A stretch of 64,000 nt of DNA from Voacanga thouarsii (GCA_026120185.1 JANUWF010003366.1:558001-622000), one strand, 5' to 3'; shown: positions 1 to 12,190, counted from the first letter of the stretch. The notes: generated from the sequence alone by a model not told the origin. A program made the numbers and translations.

Positions 1-512
1 AATAATCAATACTGCCATGCTCGTTCTTGGTGCATTTAACACAAACTCGGTGGTTGACACTTTTTCTATGTTCTGCATGGTCATTCGTGTGAAATCGATA
101 ACCATTAATTACGTATCCTTGAAATGATTTCACCACTCTAGACAGTCCCCACGAAAGGTATTGCAAACATTTGTTTGTTACTCCATTGGCTGGGTCACGC
201 ACCTGCAAGAAAGTTGTATTTTGTAAGTTCTCATTAAAATCACACTTCCTTAGCAATCAAAACCTTTAAGAATTTACATAATTTTTGAACCATCTAGCAA
301 ATTCGTTCTCGATCCTTCTCTCGACTTCTAACTTTGCAACACCTACATGATGGGAGAGTAACATTGCAGAAAAAATCCTATATTGTTGAACCTCACTACG
401 GTCCATCAAAATATAATTTGTTGTAGCACGGAATTCCTTGGATGTCAGGAATCAAGTTTGTTTCTCCCCAAATGCCCTTCCTGCAATATTGCATATTGAG
501 ACCAAAGATTTT
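1..512 (-). pseudogene. CACTA-1 transposase, C-terminal exons (DUF4218 end and DUF4216 start)
   Basis: Read on the minus strand this is the downstream part of a TNP2-type CACTA transposase gene. Around 400-280 it encodes EVQQYRIF...ENEFARWFKNYV, the conserved stretch between the DUF4218 and DUF4216 domains. An intron acceptor (ttcttgcag, about 215-207) is followed by a DUF4216 start containing GYVINGYRFHTNDHAEHR and running off the left edge. The equivalent part of CACTA-2 (GYIINGYRFHTHDYAEGK near 44650) confirms the assignment. The upstream half of the same gene lies at 8605-10088 on the other side of Athila-1. Stops lie just before EVQQY, so the gene is not intact. Confidence 0.75.
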
Positions 513-1452
513 TTATGCGAAAATTTTAGCTGTATAAAAATCATCAAATTTAAATCCATTCCTTAGTTAAGTTTTAATTAAAACATTAATCTCGAAATAT
601 ACATACGAGCAAGTATATTCATCGCAAGCATAGTATAGGGAATTAACGAGTATCGATCCTCAAAGGAACACGTACACACTAATCACTTTTTATTTATTAT
701 TTAACCGAACAAATAAAGTAGTAAGATAAAAATAAATAAATAAATATATGCAACTCAAGAATGTGAAATTATGCAATTTAGACAAAAGTTTTTGAAAACA
801 TGATAATGAATCAGTTAGTCAATATCACAGTCAATGATTATCTTGGTCTCATGAAGGATTTAATATAGACGTTTCAATCTATGGAATCACTATCTTCTAG
901 TTAAATTAGTGAACACATTTTGTCTCAACCAACTTACCCAAAAAATGCAGTAAAATCAATTCCCATATAAACCCCTATATTCTAGGTTATTTAAAACATA
1001 AAATTAATCAATGAATTCATATTCTGGCAATCATCAACCAACCTTTAATTGCCATAGTTCTTAACAATTAACCCATTTTCAAGCAAGTTAAGAGATCACA
1101 AATATGAAATAAATTATTTGAAGTCATTTCAAACCTCTTTTTCAAGAAAGTTAATAATAAAAATTAATCAACCAACTCAGTAAGAAAAATAAATAATCAA
1201 ATCCCAAGATAAATAATGAATTAATCAAAATACTAAATTAACATAAGAAATCATGAATTACAAAAACAATGTCAAATTATAATTGAAATATTAAATACAT
1301 GATTGTTTATGAAAAAAAATAAAGGTAGAAGAAAACACTCATAGACAAGCCTCTTTCTTCCTCCTTAAAGACTCTCTTTAACAATCCTCCTTAATTAGGT
1401 GAATTCCTTCTTCAATGAGTGATTAAGGATTTTTCCTTTTGAATCCATCTCC

Positions 1453-1490
<38 letters not shown>

Positions 1491-2034
1491 TTCTCTTATA
1501 TTCTCTTGTACTTTTATAGGCCTCTTAGATGCTAAATTCGTGGCTTAGGATGTCTTGGCCGAGTAGGATTTCGAAAATTCCTAATTTCATGCACATAATA
1601 TTCGCCTTCCAAAGCATACCTCACGTCGAGTGTCTTTGACCCACCTAGTGCCAGGTGCACTCTATTCTTCCCCTGTTTTTGCTCTGTTTTTTGTCTGTTC
1701 TCATTGGCAGACAGAATAGACCCGATGCCAGGTACATATGCTAGACCTGGCGCCAGGTCTATTTTGTTTTTGTACTGAAAGTTGCTCGATTTCCTCTGCT
1801 AGACCAGAATGGACCCGGCCGGCACTTGGTCCCTTGGCTGGGCCTAGCACCTGGTACATTCTGATATTATTCACTTTCTGCTTGACTTTAACTCAAATCT
1901 ACGCAAATTTGCCAAAAACCCTTTTTACAAGTAAAATGTCGAACATGAAGGAATATACCTAGTTATTACTACAAATTTTATCTCAAAACAATCTCAAATA
2001 ACTAGAAAAATAATGGTGATTTTAGCCCCTATCA
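513..2034 (-). repeat. Athila-1 3' LTR
   Basis: Same family as 7072-8604, 10635-12173, 15199-16684 and 28562-31549. On the plus strand it should read TGATGCG...CCCCTATCA; here the start is mutated to ttatgcg. It contains a (TA)n run at 1455-1488. Between about 1640 and 1860 lies a cluster of variants of gtgccaggtacac. Confidence 0.85.
1455..1488. repeat. (TA)n microsatellite in the LTR
   Basis: Uninterrupted alternating TA. The sister LTR at 7072-8604 has only a short tatatatatt here, so it expanded after insertion or differs by slippage. Confidence 0.95.
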
Positions 2035-2049
2035 CATACCCCCACATTT
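2035..2049 (-). promoter_or_regulatory. Athila-1 polypurine tract (PPT)
   Basis: On the minus strand aaatgtgggggtatg directly precedes the 3' LTR start TGATAGGGG. This is the expected place and composition for the plus-strand DNA synthesis primer. Confidence 0.7.
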
Positions 2050-3401
2050 GAACTTTTGCTTGTCCTCAAGCAAAATACTTTAATCAAGAAAAATTATCAA
2101 GAAAACACAAGATCTTTCTTATTCAAAAATTTCTTTAGCATAGTAAAGATTATGTCTTCCCTTCAAACTCTAGATACAACTCTTGTCATTCATACATTTT
2201 GAAAACAAAACAAACTTTGAAACTTTAGACAAGATAACACAAAACTCTTAAAGTCAAATTAGTCAAATGTATACCTTAGTCTAAGAATATTATTTCACTC
2301 TTCAAGTTAAAATATAGATAACATGAATCACATAAGTTAAGACATCTACCAACTCAAGCATTATAAATCCAAAAATTGCTTAACTTAAGTCATGATGCAA
2401 GGAAAGCACTCCAATCTTTTTTTCTCAATTTTTTTTAATGACTTAGGGAATTGATAGCTTCAAGCGCATGAATTTCTCTTCACACACTATATTGGCCCTC
2501 TTTTAGCCATCACTCATTATTTTTGCAACAACTTTATTCAAACAATTCTTTCTTTCTTTTGGTTTAGGGAATTCATAGCTTTAAGAAAGTGAATTTCTCT
2601 TCACGATCCGTATTAGCCCCTATAATCAAGTAAAAATAACTTTTTCTCATCTTCAGAGAGAAAATAGCCACTCATTCTTTCAATTCTTCAACTCACAAGA
2701 ATTTTTCACAAATTTTCACAATCTTTCCCCTAAAAGATCTTTTATCAACTCACATTCCTCATCATAACTCAAAGCTAGCACAATTTAAACTCATAATAGA
2801 ATAGTTAGCCAATAAACTCTTCCAATATTCATTATATTTTTCATATTCAAATTAGATGAGTCAAATAACATTCAAACACCAATGCATAAACAAGATTAAT
2901 CAAAATTCTTAAGTTTTGAACAATATCCTATCCAACAAACCAATAGCACAAAAACTCCACTAATTGAATACAAAACTCATATCCAAGTAAGAAAAAGAAT
3001 TATAACCTTGCTAATCAATGAAAACCACTGAAATTTTGAAAAATTTTCACAAAAATAAAATGATATGGAAAATATTTCTTCATCCTCATTCTTCCCCCCA
3101 CACTTAAACTGGGCATTGCCCTCAATGGCCAAAAATAGATCTATAAAAGTACAACCAAGAAGACCAAAAGTAATAAAGAAGAAGAAGAATAAAGTAGAGA
3201 AGATACTTCCATTACATCATCGTGTCACCATGTTGGAATCCACCATAAGGAAGAGTTATTATAAGAGTACCTACTTAAAAAGAAACAAACCAAAGAAAAA
3301 TATAAAGCTAGAATAAGAAAATGAAAAATAACCAAATGAAAAAAATAAAAGAGAAAAAAAATGACAAAGATGAAAAATATTCATATGATCCGAAAAAAGA
3401 A
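2050..3401 (-). other. Athila-1 3' non-coding region
   Basis: The 1.35 kb between the integrase end and the 3' LTR has no convincing gene. Athila elements often carry an env-like ORF here; none is readable. Two copies of about 55 bp (2452-2508 and 2567-2622, both containing tgaatttctcttcac) form a spaced repeat. A second PPT-like tract (acttaagtgtgggggg type, minus strand) lies at 3094-3108. The region resembles 12190-13600 of Athila-2. Confidence 0.6.
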
Positions 3402-3850
3402 TCATGGCTCATAGAGAAAAACATCCACATGATCCAAGGTGTCCAATGTCTCCCTATAATAATGTTTTACCTTATTTCCATTAACCTCAAAAGTGCCATT
3501 ATATGGGTGAGAGACTTTAGGTGTACCAAAAGGACAAACCTTAGGCACTCCAAATTGGGGAAGAGTTGTTTTAGAAATTTTACTACAACCCACGCATCAT
3601 TAGTCAGCAAGGCTTGTGCCTCAACCCACTTTGATATATATTCAACCACAACCAAGATGTATTTGTTACCTAAAGAACTAGGAAAATGGCCCATGAAATC
3701 AATTCCCCAACAATCAAAAATCTCACAAGTTTGAAAATTTTGTAATGGCATCTCATTAGATTTAGAGATGTTACTCGTACGTTGACACCTATCACAACTT
3801 TAAACAAACCTGTGTGAATCTTTGAAGAGTGTAGGCTAATAAAAATCGAA
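3402..3850 (-). pseudogene. Athila-1 integrase, internally deleted
   Basis: Minus strand. The H2C2 zinc-binding region is readable as KVLEFDFY...[18 protein letters not shown]. It is followed by the catalytic core start [20 protein letters not shown] and then [18 protein letters not shown]. After FGVPKV the frame jumps to the C-terminal module [16 protein letters not shown], which in Athila follows the end of the catalytic domain. The second half of the core, with the remaining catalytic Asp and Glu, is therefore deleted. The reading frame also shifts near 3590. It cannot encode an active integrase. Confidence 0.8.
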
Positions 3851-4014
3851 CTCAAGTACCTTTCTTGCATTGTTGGTAGCTTGGTAGTAGCCTCTTTCGG
3901 GTTCTTCATGACAATGTTTCAAGATATTAGTACTTTCTATGGAATCAACACACCTTCAAATGATTTGATCCGCACAACACCAGAACAAGTACAGATTTTC
4001 CCAAAAGTAATGTT

Positions 4015-4462
4015 TTACCTCTTAGAGGAATTTATTCTTTTGTTGTGCATTGAAATCTTTCGGAATAATTCCTGCAACCAAGTAATTAGCAAAATCCACA
4101 TACCAAGGTAGTTGAGAAATTGCACTATGCATAAGTGGAAGTTGTTCATTCGGGAAGGTGTCATTGATGTTTCCTTCAGACAACGACTCAAGGTTGAGAT
4201 TTCCCAACCTAGACAAGTGAACCTCAACCAAATTTTTGGCTCCCTTTTTGTCCCTAATCTCTAAGTAAAATTCCTACAACAATAAAACCCACCTTATCAA
4301 TCTTGGTTTGGAATCATGCTTGTTTAGTAGGTACTTAAGGGTGAAATGATCTATATACGCAATGAATTTGGACAAAACGAGATAAGAACGGAGTTTGTTA
4401 AAAGCAAACACTATTGCAAGCAACTCCTTCTCAGTTGTGGTGTAGTTCTCTTGTGCTGCCAT
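4015..4462 (-). pseudogene. Athila-1 RNase H and connection region
   Basis: Minus strand. [31 protein letters not shown] and [11 protein letters not shown] are the RNase H motifs that follow Athila RT. They are followed in another frame by VEVHLSRL and DTFPNEQLPL...PWYVDFANYLVAG, the usual linker to the integrase zinc finger. At least one frameshift separates the two parts (around 4260), so this is a remnant. Confidence 0.8.
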
Positions 4463-4513
4463 AAGAGTTTCGCTTCTATAGTATATTGGTTGAAAGTGCT
4501 CATTCCTCCTTTG

Positions 4514-5697
4514 TCAAAGCACTACACCCACTGCATAGTCACTTACATTACACATTAGTTCAGAAGGAAGAGACCAATCCAGTGCAATTAAAATAGGAGA
4601 ATTGATCAATTTTGTTTTAAGCACATTGAAAACATTGAGACATTTTTCATCAAAATAAAAAATAGCATCTTTTTCAAGAAAAGAAGTAAGAGGTTTAGAA
4701 AATTTTGAGAAATCCAAAATAAACCTTCTATAAAAACTTACATGCCCAAGAAAACTTTGAATTACCTTTACAGAAGTTAGAGGAGGGAGTTTCTCAATTG
4801 TCTCAATCTTGGCCCTATCAACCTCAATAGCCTTTCTTGAAATTTTGTGTCCGAATACTATACCTTCTTGTACCATGAAGTGGCAATTTTTCCAATTAAG
4901 CATGAGGTTGGTCTCTTCACACCTTTGAAGTACCTTTTCCAAATTAGCCAAGCACAAGTCAAAAGAATCATAAAAAATAGAAAAATCATCCATAAATACC
5001 TCCATGATGTCTCCTACAAGCCCTTCAAAAATAGTCATCATACACCGTTGGAATGTTCTGGGACTATTGCAAAGAGTAAAAGGCATAAGTTGATATGTAA
5101 AAGTACTAAAAAGGCATGTAAAAGTGGTCTTCTCTTGATCCTCTGGTGCTATGAGAATTTGAAAGTATTCGGAAAAGCCATCTAAAAAGCAATAAAACTC
5201 ATGTCTGGCTAACCTTTCTAATATTTGGTCAATGAAAAGGAGACGAAAATAATCCTTCCTAGTTGCCTCATTCAATTTCCTATAATCAATGCAAACCTTC
5301 GAACCGGTCACCAATCTCATTGGGGTCAAGTCAGTTTTTTCATTTAGACTCACAGTCATTCTCTCTTCATTGGTACCACTTTTCTTGGGCTAATCCAAAT
5401 ACTCTCAGCAATAGGATAAATGATGCATGAATCTAAGAGTTTAATCACCTCACTTTTTACCACATCACTCGTGTTTAGGTTCAACCTACATTGTGGATGC
5501 ACTACGGGTTTGTCTCCTTTTTCTAATAAGATTTTGTGAGTACAAAAGGAAAGTCTAATTCTTTTAATATCTGTGATTTTCCATGCAATGACTCCCTTAT
5601 ATTTTCCTAATAGACTAACCAGTTTGGTCTTTTGTTCACAAGTAAGGTCTTTTGCAATGATCACAGGCAATTTTTCACCTTTTGCCAAAAAATGCAT
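4514..5697 (-). pseudogene. Athila-1 reverse transcriptase
   Basis: Minus strand, two overlapping frames that meet at 5356-5359 (one frameshift). The first frame carries the pre-RT part (KGEKLPVIIAKDLT, KSEVIKLLDSCIIYPIAES). The second carries the palm and fingers: CIDYRKLNEATRKD, FYCFLDGFSEYFQI (motif A), EKTTFTC, and VFMDDFSIF, where FMDD is the catalytic motif C. The thumb/connection is FLGHVSFYRRFILDFSK. The usual FGLCN reads FTLCN. The catalytic aspartates are kept, but the frameshift makes the copy inactive. The 312 bp upstream, towards the protease, is a degraded linker. Confidence 0.88.
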
Positions 5698-6008
5698 ATT
5701 CCAAGTGCTCGGGGAGGTCTTTCAAGTCCATTCCCAGTGGTTCCTCAATGTTTGACTTTATTTTTCCCAAATTGCCTTATTCAATTTCCTTAAACTCCCC
5801 CAACTTATGGCCCTCATTTAAGTCCTCCAAATATGCAATGGATTGTTCCATAAAACATTAGACAAATGATTCCTGCACAAAGTCAAAGATAGGTTCATCA
5901 AGAATATTAACCCTTAAACAAGAATCATCAAAAGAAATAGGATGTTGCATGCTTTTGTGAATTTTGATAATGACTTCCTCGTCCCCAACCCTAAGTGTCA
6001 ATTTTCCT

Positions 6009-6509
6009 CTAGGCAGTTTCTAAAAAAGGTCGACCTAGGATTAAAGGGACTTTAGAATCTTCATTCATATCAAGAATAACAAAATTCATAGGAAATATAA
6101 ATCTATACACTTTAACCAATACATTTTCCACTATTCCCCTAGGATATTTAATAGATCTATCCGCAAGTTGAATACTCATCCTATTGGGCTTGGGTTCCCC
6201 TAGGCCTAACTTTTTGAAAGTTTTATATGGCAAAAGATTAATACTAACACCTAAGTATGCTATTGCATTACAAAATGTAAGAGTCTGAACAAGACAAGGA
6301 ATAGAAAAACTCTCCAGATCACTTTCTTTTCGTGGCAAAGTCCATTGGTCCTGCAAGATAGCTGAGCATTCATCATTTAAAACCACAGTGGATAATTCCT
6401 CCAACCTTTTTTTTTTTTTTTTTTTTTTGTTAACAAGCATGCTTTTGAGAAATTTTGCATATTTGGGCTTGTGCACTAAGGCCTCACTAAGTGGAATATT
6501 TATATGCAA
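6009..6509 (-). pseudogene. Athila-1 aspartic protease
   Basis: Minus strand, 166-codon open stretch. It matches the Athila retropepsin: SIPCLVQTLTF...VSINLLPYKTFKKLGLGEP, QLADRSIKYPRGIVENVLVK, FVILDMNEDSKVPLILGRPF. The catalytic D-L-G-A-S signature reads Y-L-G-V-S, so the active-site Asp has been replaced by Tyr. A lysine run is coded by the poly-T tract at 6405-6428. The frame is open, but the enzyme should be dead. Confidence 0.85.
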
Positions 6510-6611
6510 TTGTTAGAATATTTCCAAAAACTTGTCAAACTGTGCATCTTTTCTTGCTTTGTGTGTACAAATGGGGTAAGGTATCGGTGGCTAAAAATCT
6601 AGATTTATAGT

Positions 6612-6971
6612 TTATTTTTCAAAAGGTTTAACACGAGGGGTTGGTTCCAGCCCATCTTCTTTAGATAGTACCGGTTCCGTGCTGGGATATGGTAGCTCCT
6701 TACCACTTCGTATTGTAATGGCAGCTAAATCATGTTGTGTTTCTACCTCTAATGATGACTTTATCACTAAATTTGTTAAAAACAAAATTTGCCTTTCCAT
6801 ATTTCTAACCGTACCCTCAAATTTTGAAAATGTGTCATCTATCTCATAAAAACGTTTAGTTACATGGGTGGCAAATTTTTTCAACACCCTTTCTAAGGCA
6901 ATAGAGTCGGGTGGTTGAGATGTCATCCTATGAGACATGTTAGGATATCGTCCCATACTCCAATTGTCCAT
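6612..6971 (-). pseudogene. Athila-1 gag remnant (C-terminal spacer)
   Basis: Minus strand, 119 codons, starting MDNWSMGRYP only about 80 bp inside the PBS. It holds a heptad-like stretch (VRNMERQILFLTNLV) and AAITIRSGKELPYP, which matches the AITLRSGKEL spacer that precedes protease in Athila. The capsid part normally found upstream is absent, so most of gag has been deleted. Confidence 0.75.
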
Positions 6972-7048
6972 CTTACCTACAGGAAATGGTTAAATAAAGA
7001 AAATAAACATGGTTAAATAAATAAAATTTAAACTTTCATGATATTGTT

Positions 7049-7066
7049 CCTTGGCTACGGCACAAA
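7049..7066 (-). promoter_or_regulatory. Athila-1 primer-binding site (degenerate, tRNA-Asp type)
   Basis: Minus strand tgtgccgtagccaagg lies just inside the 5' LTR. It resembles TGGCGCCGTTGCC, the complement of the plant tRNA-Asp 3' end used by Athila, but with several changes. The Athila-2 PBS is better preserved. Confidence 0.6.
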
Positions 7067-7071
7067 AAACT

Positions 7072-8604
7072 TGATGCGTAAATTTTGGCTGTATAAAAAT
7101 CATCAAGATTAAATCCATCCCTTAGTCAAGTTTTAATTAAAATATTAATCCTAAATTACACATACGAGCAAGTATACTCATTGCAAGCATAGTATAGGGA
7201 ATTAACGAGTATTGATCCGCAAAGGAACAAATATAAACTAATCACTTTTCATTCATTGTTTAACCGACCAAATAAAGTAGTAAGATAAAAATAAGAAAAA
7301 TATACAACTCAAGGATGCAAAATTATGCAATTTAGACAAAAACTTTTGAAAACATGATAATGAACCACTTAGCCAATATCATAATCAACTATTATCTTAG
7401 TCTCATGAAAGATTTAATATAGACCCATTTCGTTTGTCATTCATGGAATCACTATCTTCTAATTAAATTAGTGAACATATTTTGTTTTAACCAACTTATC
7501 CAAAAGATGCAGTAAAATCAATCCCCGTATAAACCACTTTATTATAGGCTATTTAAAACATGAAATTAGTTAATGAATCCATATTCTAGCAATCATCAGC
7601 CAACTGTTGATTACCACAATTCTTAACAACTAACCCCCTTTTCAAGTAAGTTAAGAGATAACAAATACGAACTAATTAATTGAAGTCATTACCAACCAAT
7701 TTTTCAAGCAAATTAATAACAAAAATCAATCAACCAACTCCGTAAGAAAAACAAATAATCAAATCCCAAGATAAAGAATGCATTGATCAAAATAGTAAAT
7801 TAACTTAAGAAATCTTGAATCACAAAAACAATGTCAAATTACAATGGAAATATTGAATATATGATTGTTTAAGGAAACAAAAACAAAGGTAAAAGAAAAC
7901 ACTCAAAGATAAGCTTCTTTCTTCCTCCTTGAAGACTCTCTTAAACAATCTTTCTTGATTGGGTGAATTTCTCCTTCAATAAGTGATTAAGAATTTTTGC
8001 TTTTGAATCCATCTCTACATGTATATATATTATTCTCTTGTATTTTCTTATACTTTTATAGGCCTCTTGAATGCTAAATTTGTGGCTTAGGAAGTCTTGG
8101 TTGAGTAGGATTTGGAAAATACCAAAATCGTTTGAAAATTCCTAATTTCGTGCACAAAATATTAGCCTTCCAGAGCGTACCTGGCGCCGGGTACCTTTGA
8201 CCCACTTAGTGCCCAGTGCACTCTATTCTTCCCCTATTTTTGCTCTGTTTTTGGTCTGTTCTCATCGGCAGACAAAATGGACCCAGTGCCAGGTACACCA
8301 GCGCCAGGTACACTTGCCAGACGTGGCACTAGGTCTGTTCCACTTTTGTACTGAAAATTGCTCGAATTCCTCTGCTAGACCAGAATGGACCTGGCTCCTA
8401 GTCCCTCGACTGGACCGGCACCAGGTACATTCTGAAATTGTTCACTTTCTGCTCGATTTTAACTCAAATCTGCACAAATTTGTCAAAAATCCTTTTTACA
8501 AGCAAAATGTCGAATATTAAAGAATATACCTAGATATTACAACAAATGTATCTTAAAACAACCTCAAATAACTAGGAAAATAATAGTGATTTTAGCCCCT
8601 ATCA
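7072..8604 (-). repeat. Athila-1 5' LTR
   Basis: Starts tgatgcgt and ends cccctatca on the plus strand. It is collinear with 513-2034, including the block rich in ggcgccaggt variants (about 8170-8430). It is flanked outside by ATTGT and inside by the PBS. Confidence 0.85.
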
Positions 8605-10088
8605 ATTGTTCATGCACATGCTCAGTTAATTTCTCTGCATTACATGTGACTTGTGTGTGTCTTGTTTGAACATGTGGCTTAAAATAGTAGGAAAAGAGCA
8701 TTGATGCTTCTTTGACTAGGTATGCATTACAAATTGATCCTTCAACCCTCACCTTATTTTTCACTTTGATTTTTAAACAATGCAAGAACCTATTATTTTG
8801 AAACATGGCAAATTTGATCACAATTTTGCATACCATAGTACTGGAAGTGTACTATAACGTTAATATCTAGCATATTGAATGCCTACGTACCTTTCAAAGG
8901 GATACATCCAACTGTATTGAGCTGAACCACAAACAAGAGCTTCATAAGGCAAGTGAACCACTAGATGCTCCATCACATCGAAGAAACCAAGGGGAAATAT
9001 TTTTTCTAGTTTACATATGAGCACATGAATTTCATTCTCCAATATCTTCATGTGAGTCAGTGACAATTTAGGTGAGGACAAATCCCTATAAAACAGACTC
9101 AATTCCGTCAACACATTCCAAACATTGACAAGAAGAATTTCTCTTAAAACAATTAGAAGTAACCATTCCATAAACACATGGCAGTCATGACTTTTCATGC
9201 TAGACATCTTCAACTCCTTCAAATTAACACATCTTGATAAGTTTGAAGCATATCAATCTGGAAGTTGCAACTCCTTCACCCATTCAAGCAGCGCGTAGCC
9301 TCTAAACTTAATGAATAACATACTTTTGGCACGGACACCCTTCCTTCACCTACTCCACAAACTTTTAGTTCTGGCCTATGGCATTACGTCTCAAGATCAC
9401 GCCATGCTTTTAAGTTATCTTTTGTTTTTCCTTTCACATCCATAACAATATTAACAATATTATCAAATACATTTTTTTCATTATGCATGATAACTATGTT
9501 ATGGGGCACTAGTAGAGTGCGCCAGTAAGGCAAGTCCCAAAAAATGCTCCTCTTCACCTAATTATAATTTACGCCTCTACAATCGCTCCACCGCAATTCG
9601 CATCCTAAATCTATTATTCTTGGAAAATGGCATATTCTTTCCCACACTTGGTCCCCTTTAGACATGACGCCAGCGGTGAGGTTTCTTAGCCTTTGTCCCT
9701 TCTAAATGATCATGTATCCCTCCTAAATGGATGATCCAGTGGTAAGAAGTGGCGATGACAATCAAATCGAAAGTTTTGCCCCCGCACTGCAATTGAAAAA
9801 ACTTGGTACGCTCCATGCAGTATGGACATGCAAATCTACCTATAGTGCTCCACCTACTTTGCATTCCATAAGCTAGAAAATTATTTATCGTCCACAGAAG
9901 CGCAGCCCGTAGCTGAAAATTTTGTTTCTTAGATATGTCATATGTGCAAAGGAACAAAACTGCTCAACAACATGAATAACAAAATAGAAATAATGAAAGT
10001 TCAAGCATGAGTTTGTAAATTGATGTAAATAGTCCTTGAAAATGCAGGAATACCTCAATCTTAATCTCACTTTCAAAGCCTCTTGCAA
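8605..10088 (-). pseudogene. CACTA-1 transposase, TNP2 core and DUF4218 part
   Basis: Minus strand. From the right: TYDISKKQNFQLRAALLWTI and FACPYCMERTKFFQLQ (9957-9658) are the TNP2 transposase core. Degraded matches to FWDLPYWRT, HNEKNVFDN and RPELKV follow (9600-9250). Then comes DUF4218: HVFMEWLLLIVLRE, LTELSLFYRDL, CKLEKIFPLGFFDVMEHLVV (9222-8860), and after an intron KIKVKNKVRVEGSICNAYLV (8836-8609). Closely related wording is found in CACTA-2. Frameshifts and stops are frequent. The gene continues at 512-1 beyond Athila-1. Confidence 0.8.
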
Positions 10089-10634
10089 CTACCCAGTGAA
10101 GAATCCTCTACTCATATAATTAGAAAAAAACCCTGATTTTTTGTTAGATGTGTTAGACATGAACAACAAGGAGACCACTCATGATATCAAAAGGTCTTTT
10201 CTAAAGCCCCAAGGCCTCTAAGAGGAAAAACAGAAAATATATAGCAAACATTTTCATGATAAAATGAGATCCTTATTCAGCTTTATCATATAATTCTAAG
10301 AAAATGCAATCAATTAATAAAACATAATGTTGAAGCATTTGGTTTTTTCTTTCCGTTCTTTAAGAGATCCTTTTAAAATATGCAAGTCTTCCACAGCAAA
10401 ATTATCTTTCAACAAATTTTTATGAAATTTCAACAAGAATATTTATTATATTTAAGCTTCATCCCTTTCCAACTAGCTCTGTCTCCCAAAAAAGAAATTA
10501 GCATCAACTACAGAACCGAAAAAAAATTTAAACTAATATTGTTGGTAGAAAAATTCCAATCAATTCATTTTGCTTTACTCATTACCCCAAACCCCCAAAT
10601 GCCATAACAACTCCATATATTCTCAAATAAGCAC
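10089..10634. other. Unassigned AT-rich stretch, probably CACTA-1 interior
   Basis: No domain recognised. By position it should hold the 5' part of the CACTA-1 transposase gene (TNP2 N-terminus and transposase-associated domain), but I could not read those motifs. Confidence 0.4.
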
Positions 10635-12173
10635 TGATGCATATTTATTTGGATGAAAAAAATCATACAAAAATAAGCACATTCTCAATTAAATTCAAAT
10701 TAAAACGTTAACCCCAAATTACATATATGAGCAAGTGTACTCATCATTAACAGAGTATAGCGTTCAAATGAGTGTCGATCCTTCAGGAACAAATATGCAT
10801 TAATCCCTTTTCTTTCATTGTCTAACCGACTCAATAAGGTGAAAAAGAAATAAAAAAGGAAAAAATAAAATAAAATAATATACACAAGACAAGGATAGAG
10901 AAGTATGTAACCCAACCATTATTTTGACAAACATGATCTTAAAGTACTTAATCAATATCATAACTAACTATTCCCTTGGCATCATGAAGGATTAAGGTAG
11001 ATTCACTTCTTTGGTCAATCCATAAAATCACTATCTCATAGATAAATTAGCATCCCTTGGTTGGTCTCAACTAATTCACCCAAAAGATGCATGAAACACA
11101 ATCCTTGATTAAATTTTCGTGGCCAGGCAAACTTAAAACATGAAACTAACCAATGAATCCTTGGTTAGGCAGACATTGAGTAATCTTTAATTACCCAATT
11201 CTTTGCAATTAACCTCTATGGTCAAGCAAATTAATAGACAACAAATATGAAATTAATGAATTGAAACTACCATCAACCCCTTTGGTCGAGCAAGTTAATG
11301 AAAAGAAACAACCAATTAATCTTGTAATACGCATAAGTAATTAAATACCAGGAAGAACAAGTAATTAATTAAAAGATCAAAGTAACTTTAAAAATCATGA
11401 ATATCTAACTAATGTCAAATTACAATAAAATAATTAATACATCATTATTCAAGAAAAGGAAAAAAAAGTAAAAGAAAGCACTCATAGACAAGCCTCCTTC
11501 TTCTTCATTTGAAGACCTTCTTGCACAACCCTCATTGAATTGATGAATTCCTCTATTGATTTGAATAATTTCCTGTTCAACTCCTTGAATTCATGTGTTT
11601 AGCTTGTGTTCTCCTTGTATTTATAGGCTTTTGAGATGCCTAAACTCGTTGATGTAGGGTTTTTGACCGATTAGAAGTAGGAAGATACTAAAATTCTGCA
11701 GCTTACCAAAAAATGCGTGCAAAATTCAATCCACCACCTCAACTATAGATCACAGCCGACATTGCCTTAGCTTCTAGAGTCGGCACTGGTTGTGTTCTGT
11801 TTACCCAGTTTTTTAACGATTTTCTCGATTTCCATGCAATATTTTCCAAAGTGTAGCTGGCACCGGTTCCAGCTTCACAGCTGGCGTCAATTCTATTCTG
11901 TTCTAGTCTATTCACTGATTTTTTTCAGTCATCTCGAAGTGCATGCAAACAGCACGTGGCCGGCGCCACTTCCTCTGGCCTGTCCGGCGCCGCCTATGTT
12001 CTATTTTGCGACGTTTTTGCTTTGTTTTACCCCTAACATCTGAAATAATGTACAAAATATCTTTCCAAGGGTAAAATCTCAAATATGAAGGAATATGACC
12101 AGTTATTGAACAAAATGTATCACAAAATAGCCTTAAATAACTAGAAAAAATATGACTAATTTAGGCCCTATCA
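10635..12173 (-). repeat. Athila-2 3' LTR
   Basis: Plus-strand ends tgatgcat...ccctatca. Collinear with 15199-16684. Includes the gc-rich block with ggcgcc motifs (about 11745-12000). Confidence 0.85.
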
Positions 12174-12190
12174 CATTCCCCCACACTTAG
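12174..12190 (-). promoter_or_regulatory. Athila-2 polypurine tract
   Basis: Minus strand ctaagtgtgggggaatg lies immediately before TGATAGGG of the 3' LTR. Similar tracts recur inside the element at 13555-13569 and 13874-13889. Confidence 0.7.

Larger units (their letters stand above)
513..8604 (-). mobile_element. Athila-1: Ty3/gypsy LTR retrotransposon of the Athila lineage
   Basis: This 8.1 kb element is bounded by two similar LTRs (513-2034 and 7072-8604). On the minus strand the order is 5' LTR, a PBS resembling tRNA-Asp, gag remnant, protease, RT, RNase H, integrase, PPT, 3' LTR. The flanks ATTTT (508-512) and ATTGT (8605-8609) look like a 5-bp target duplication with one difference. 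The RT wording (CIDYRKLNEATRKD, EDQEKTTFTC, LANLEKVLQRCEETNL) is typical of Athila. It inserted into the DUF4218 part of CACTA-1. The capsid part of gag is missing and every pol domain is damaged, so the copy is dead. Confidence 0.9.
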
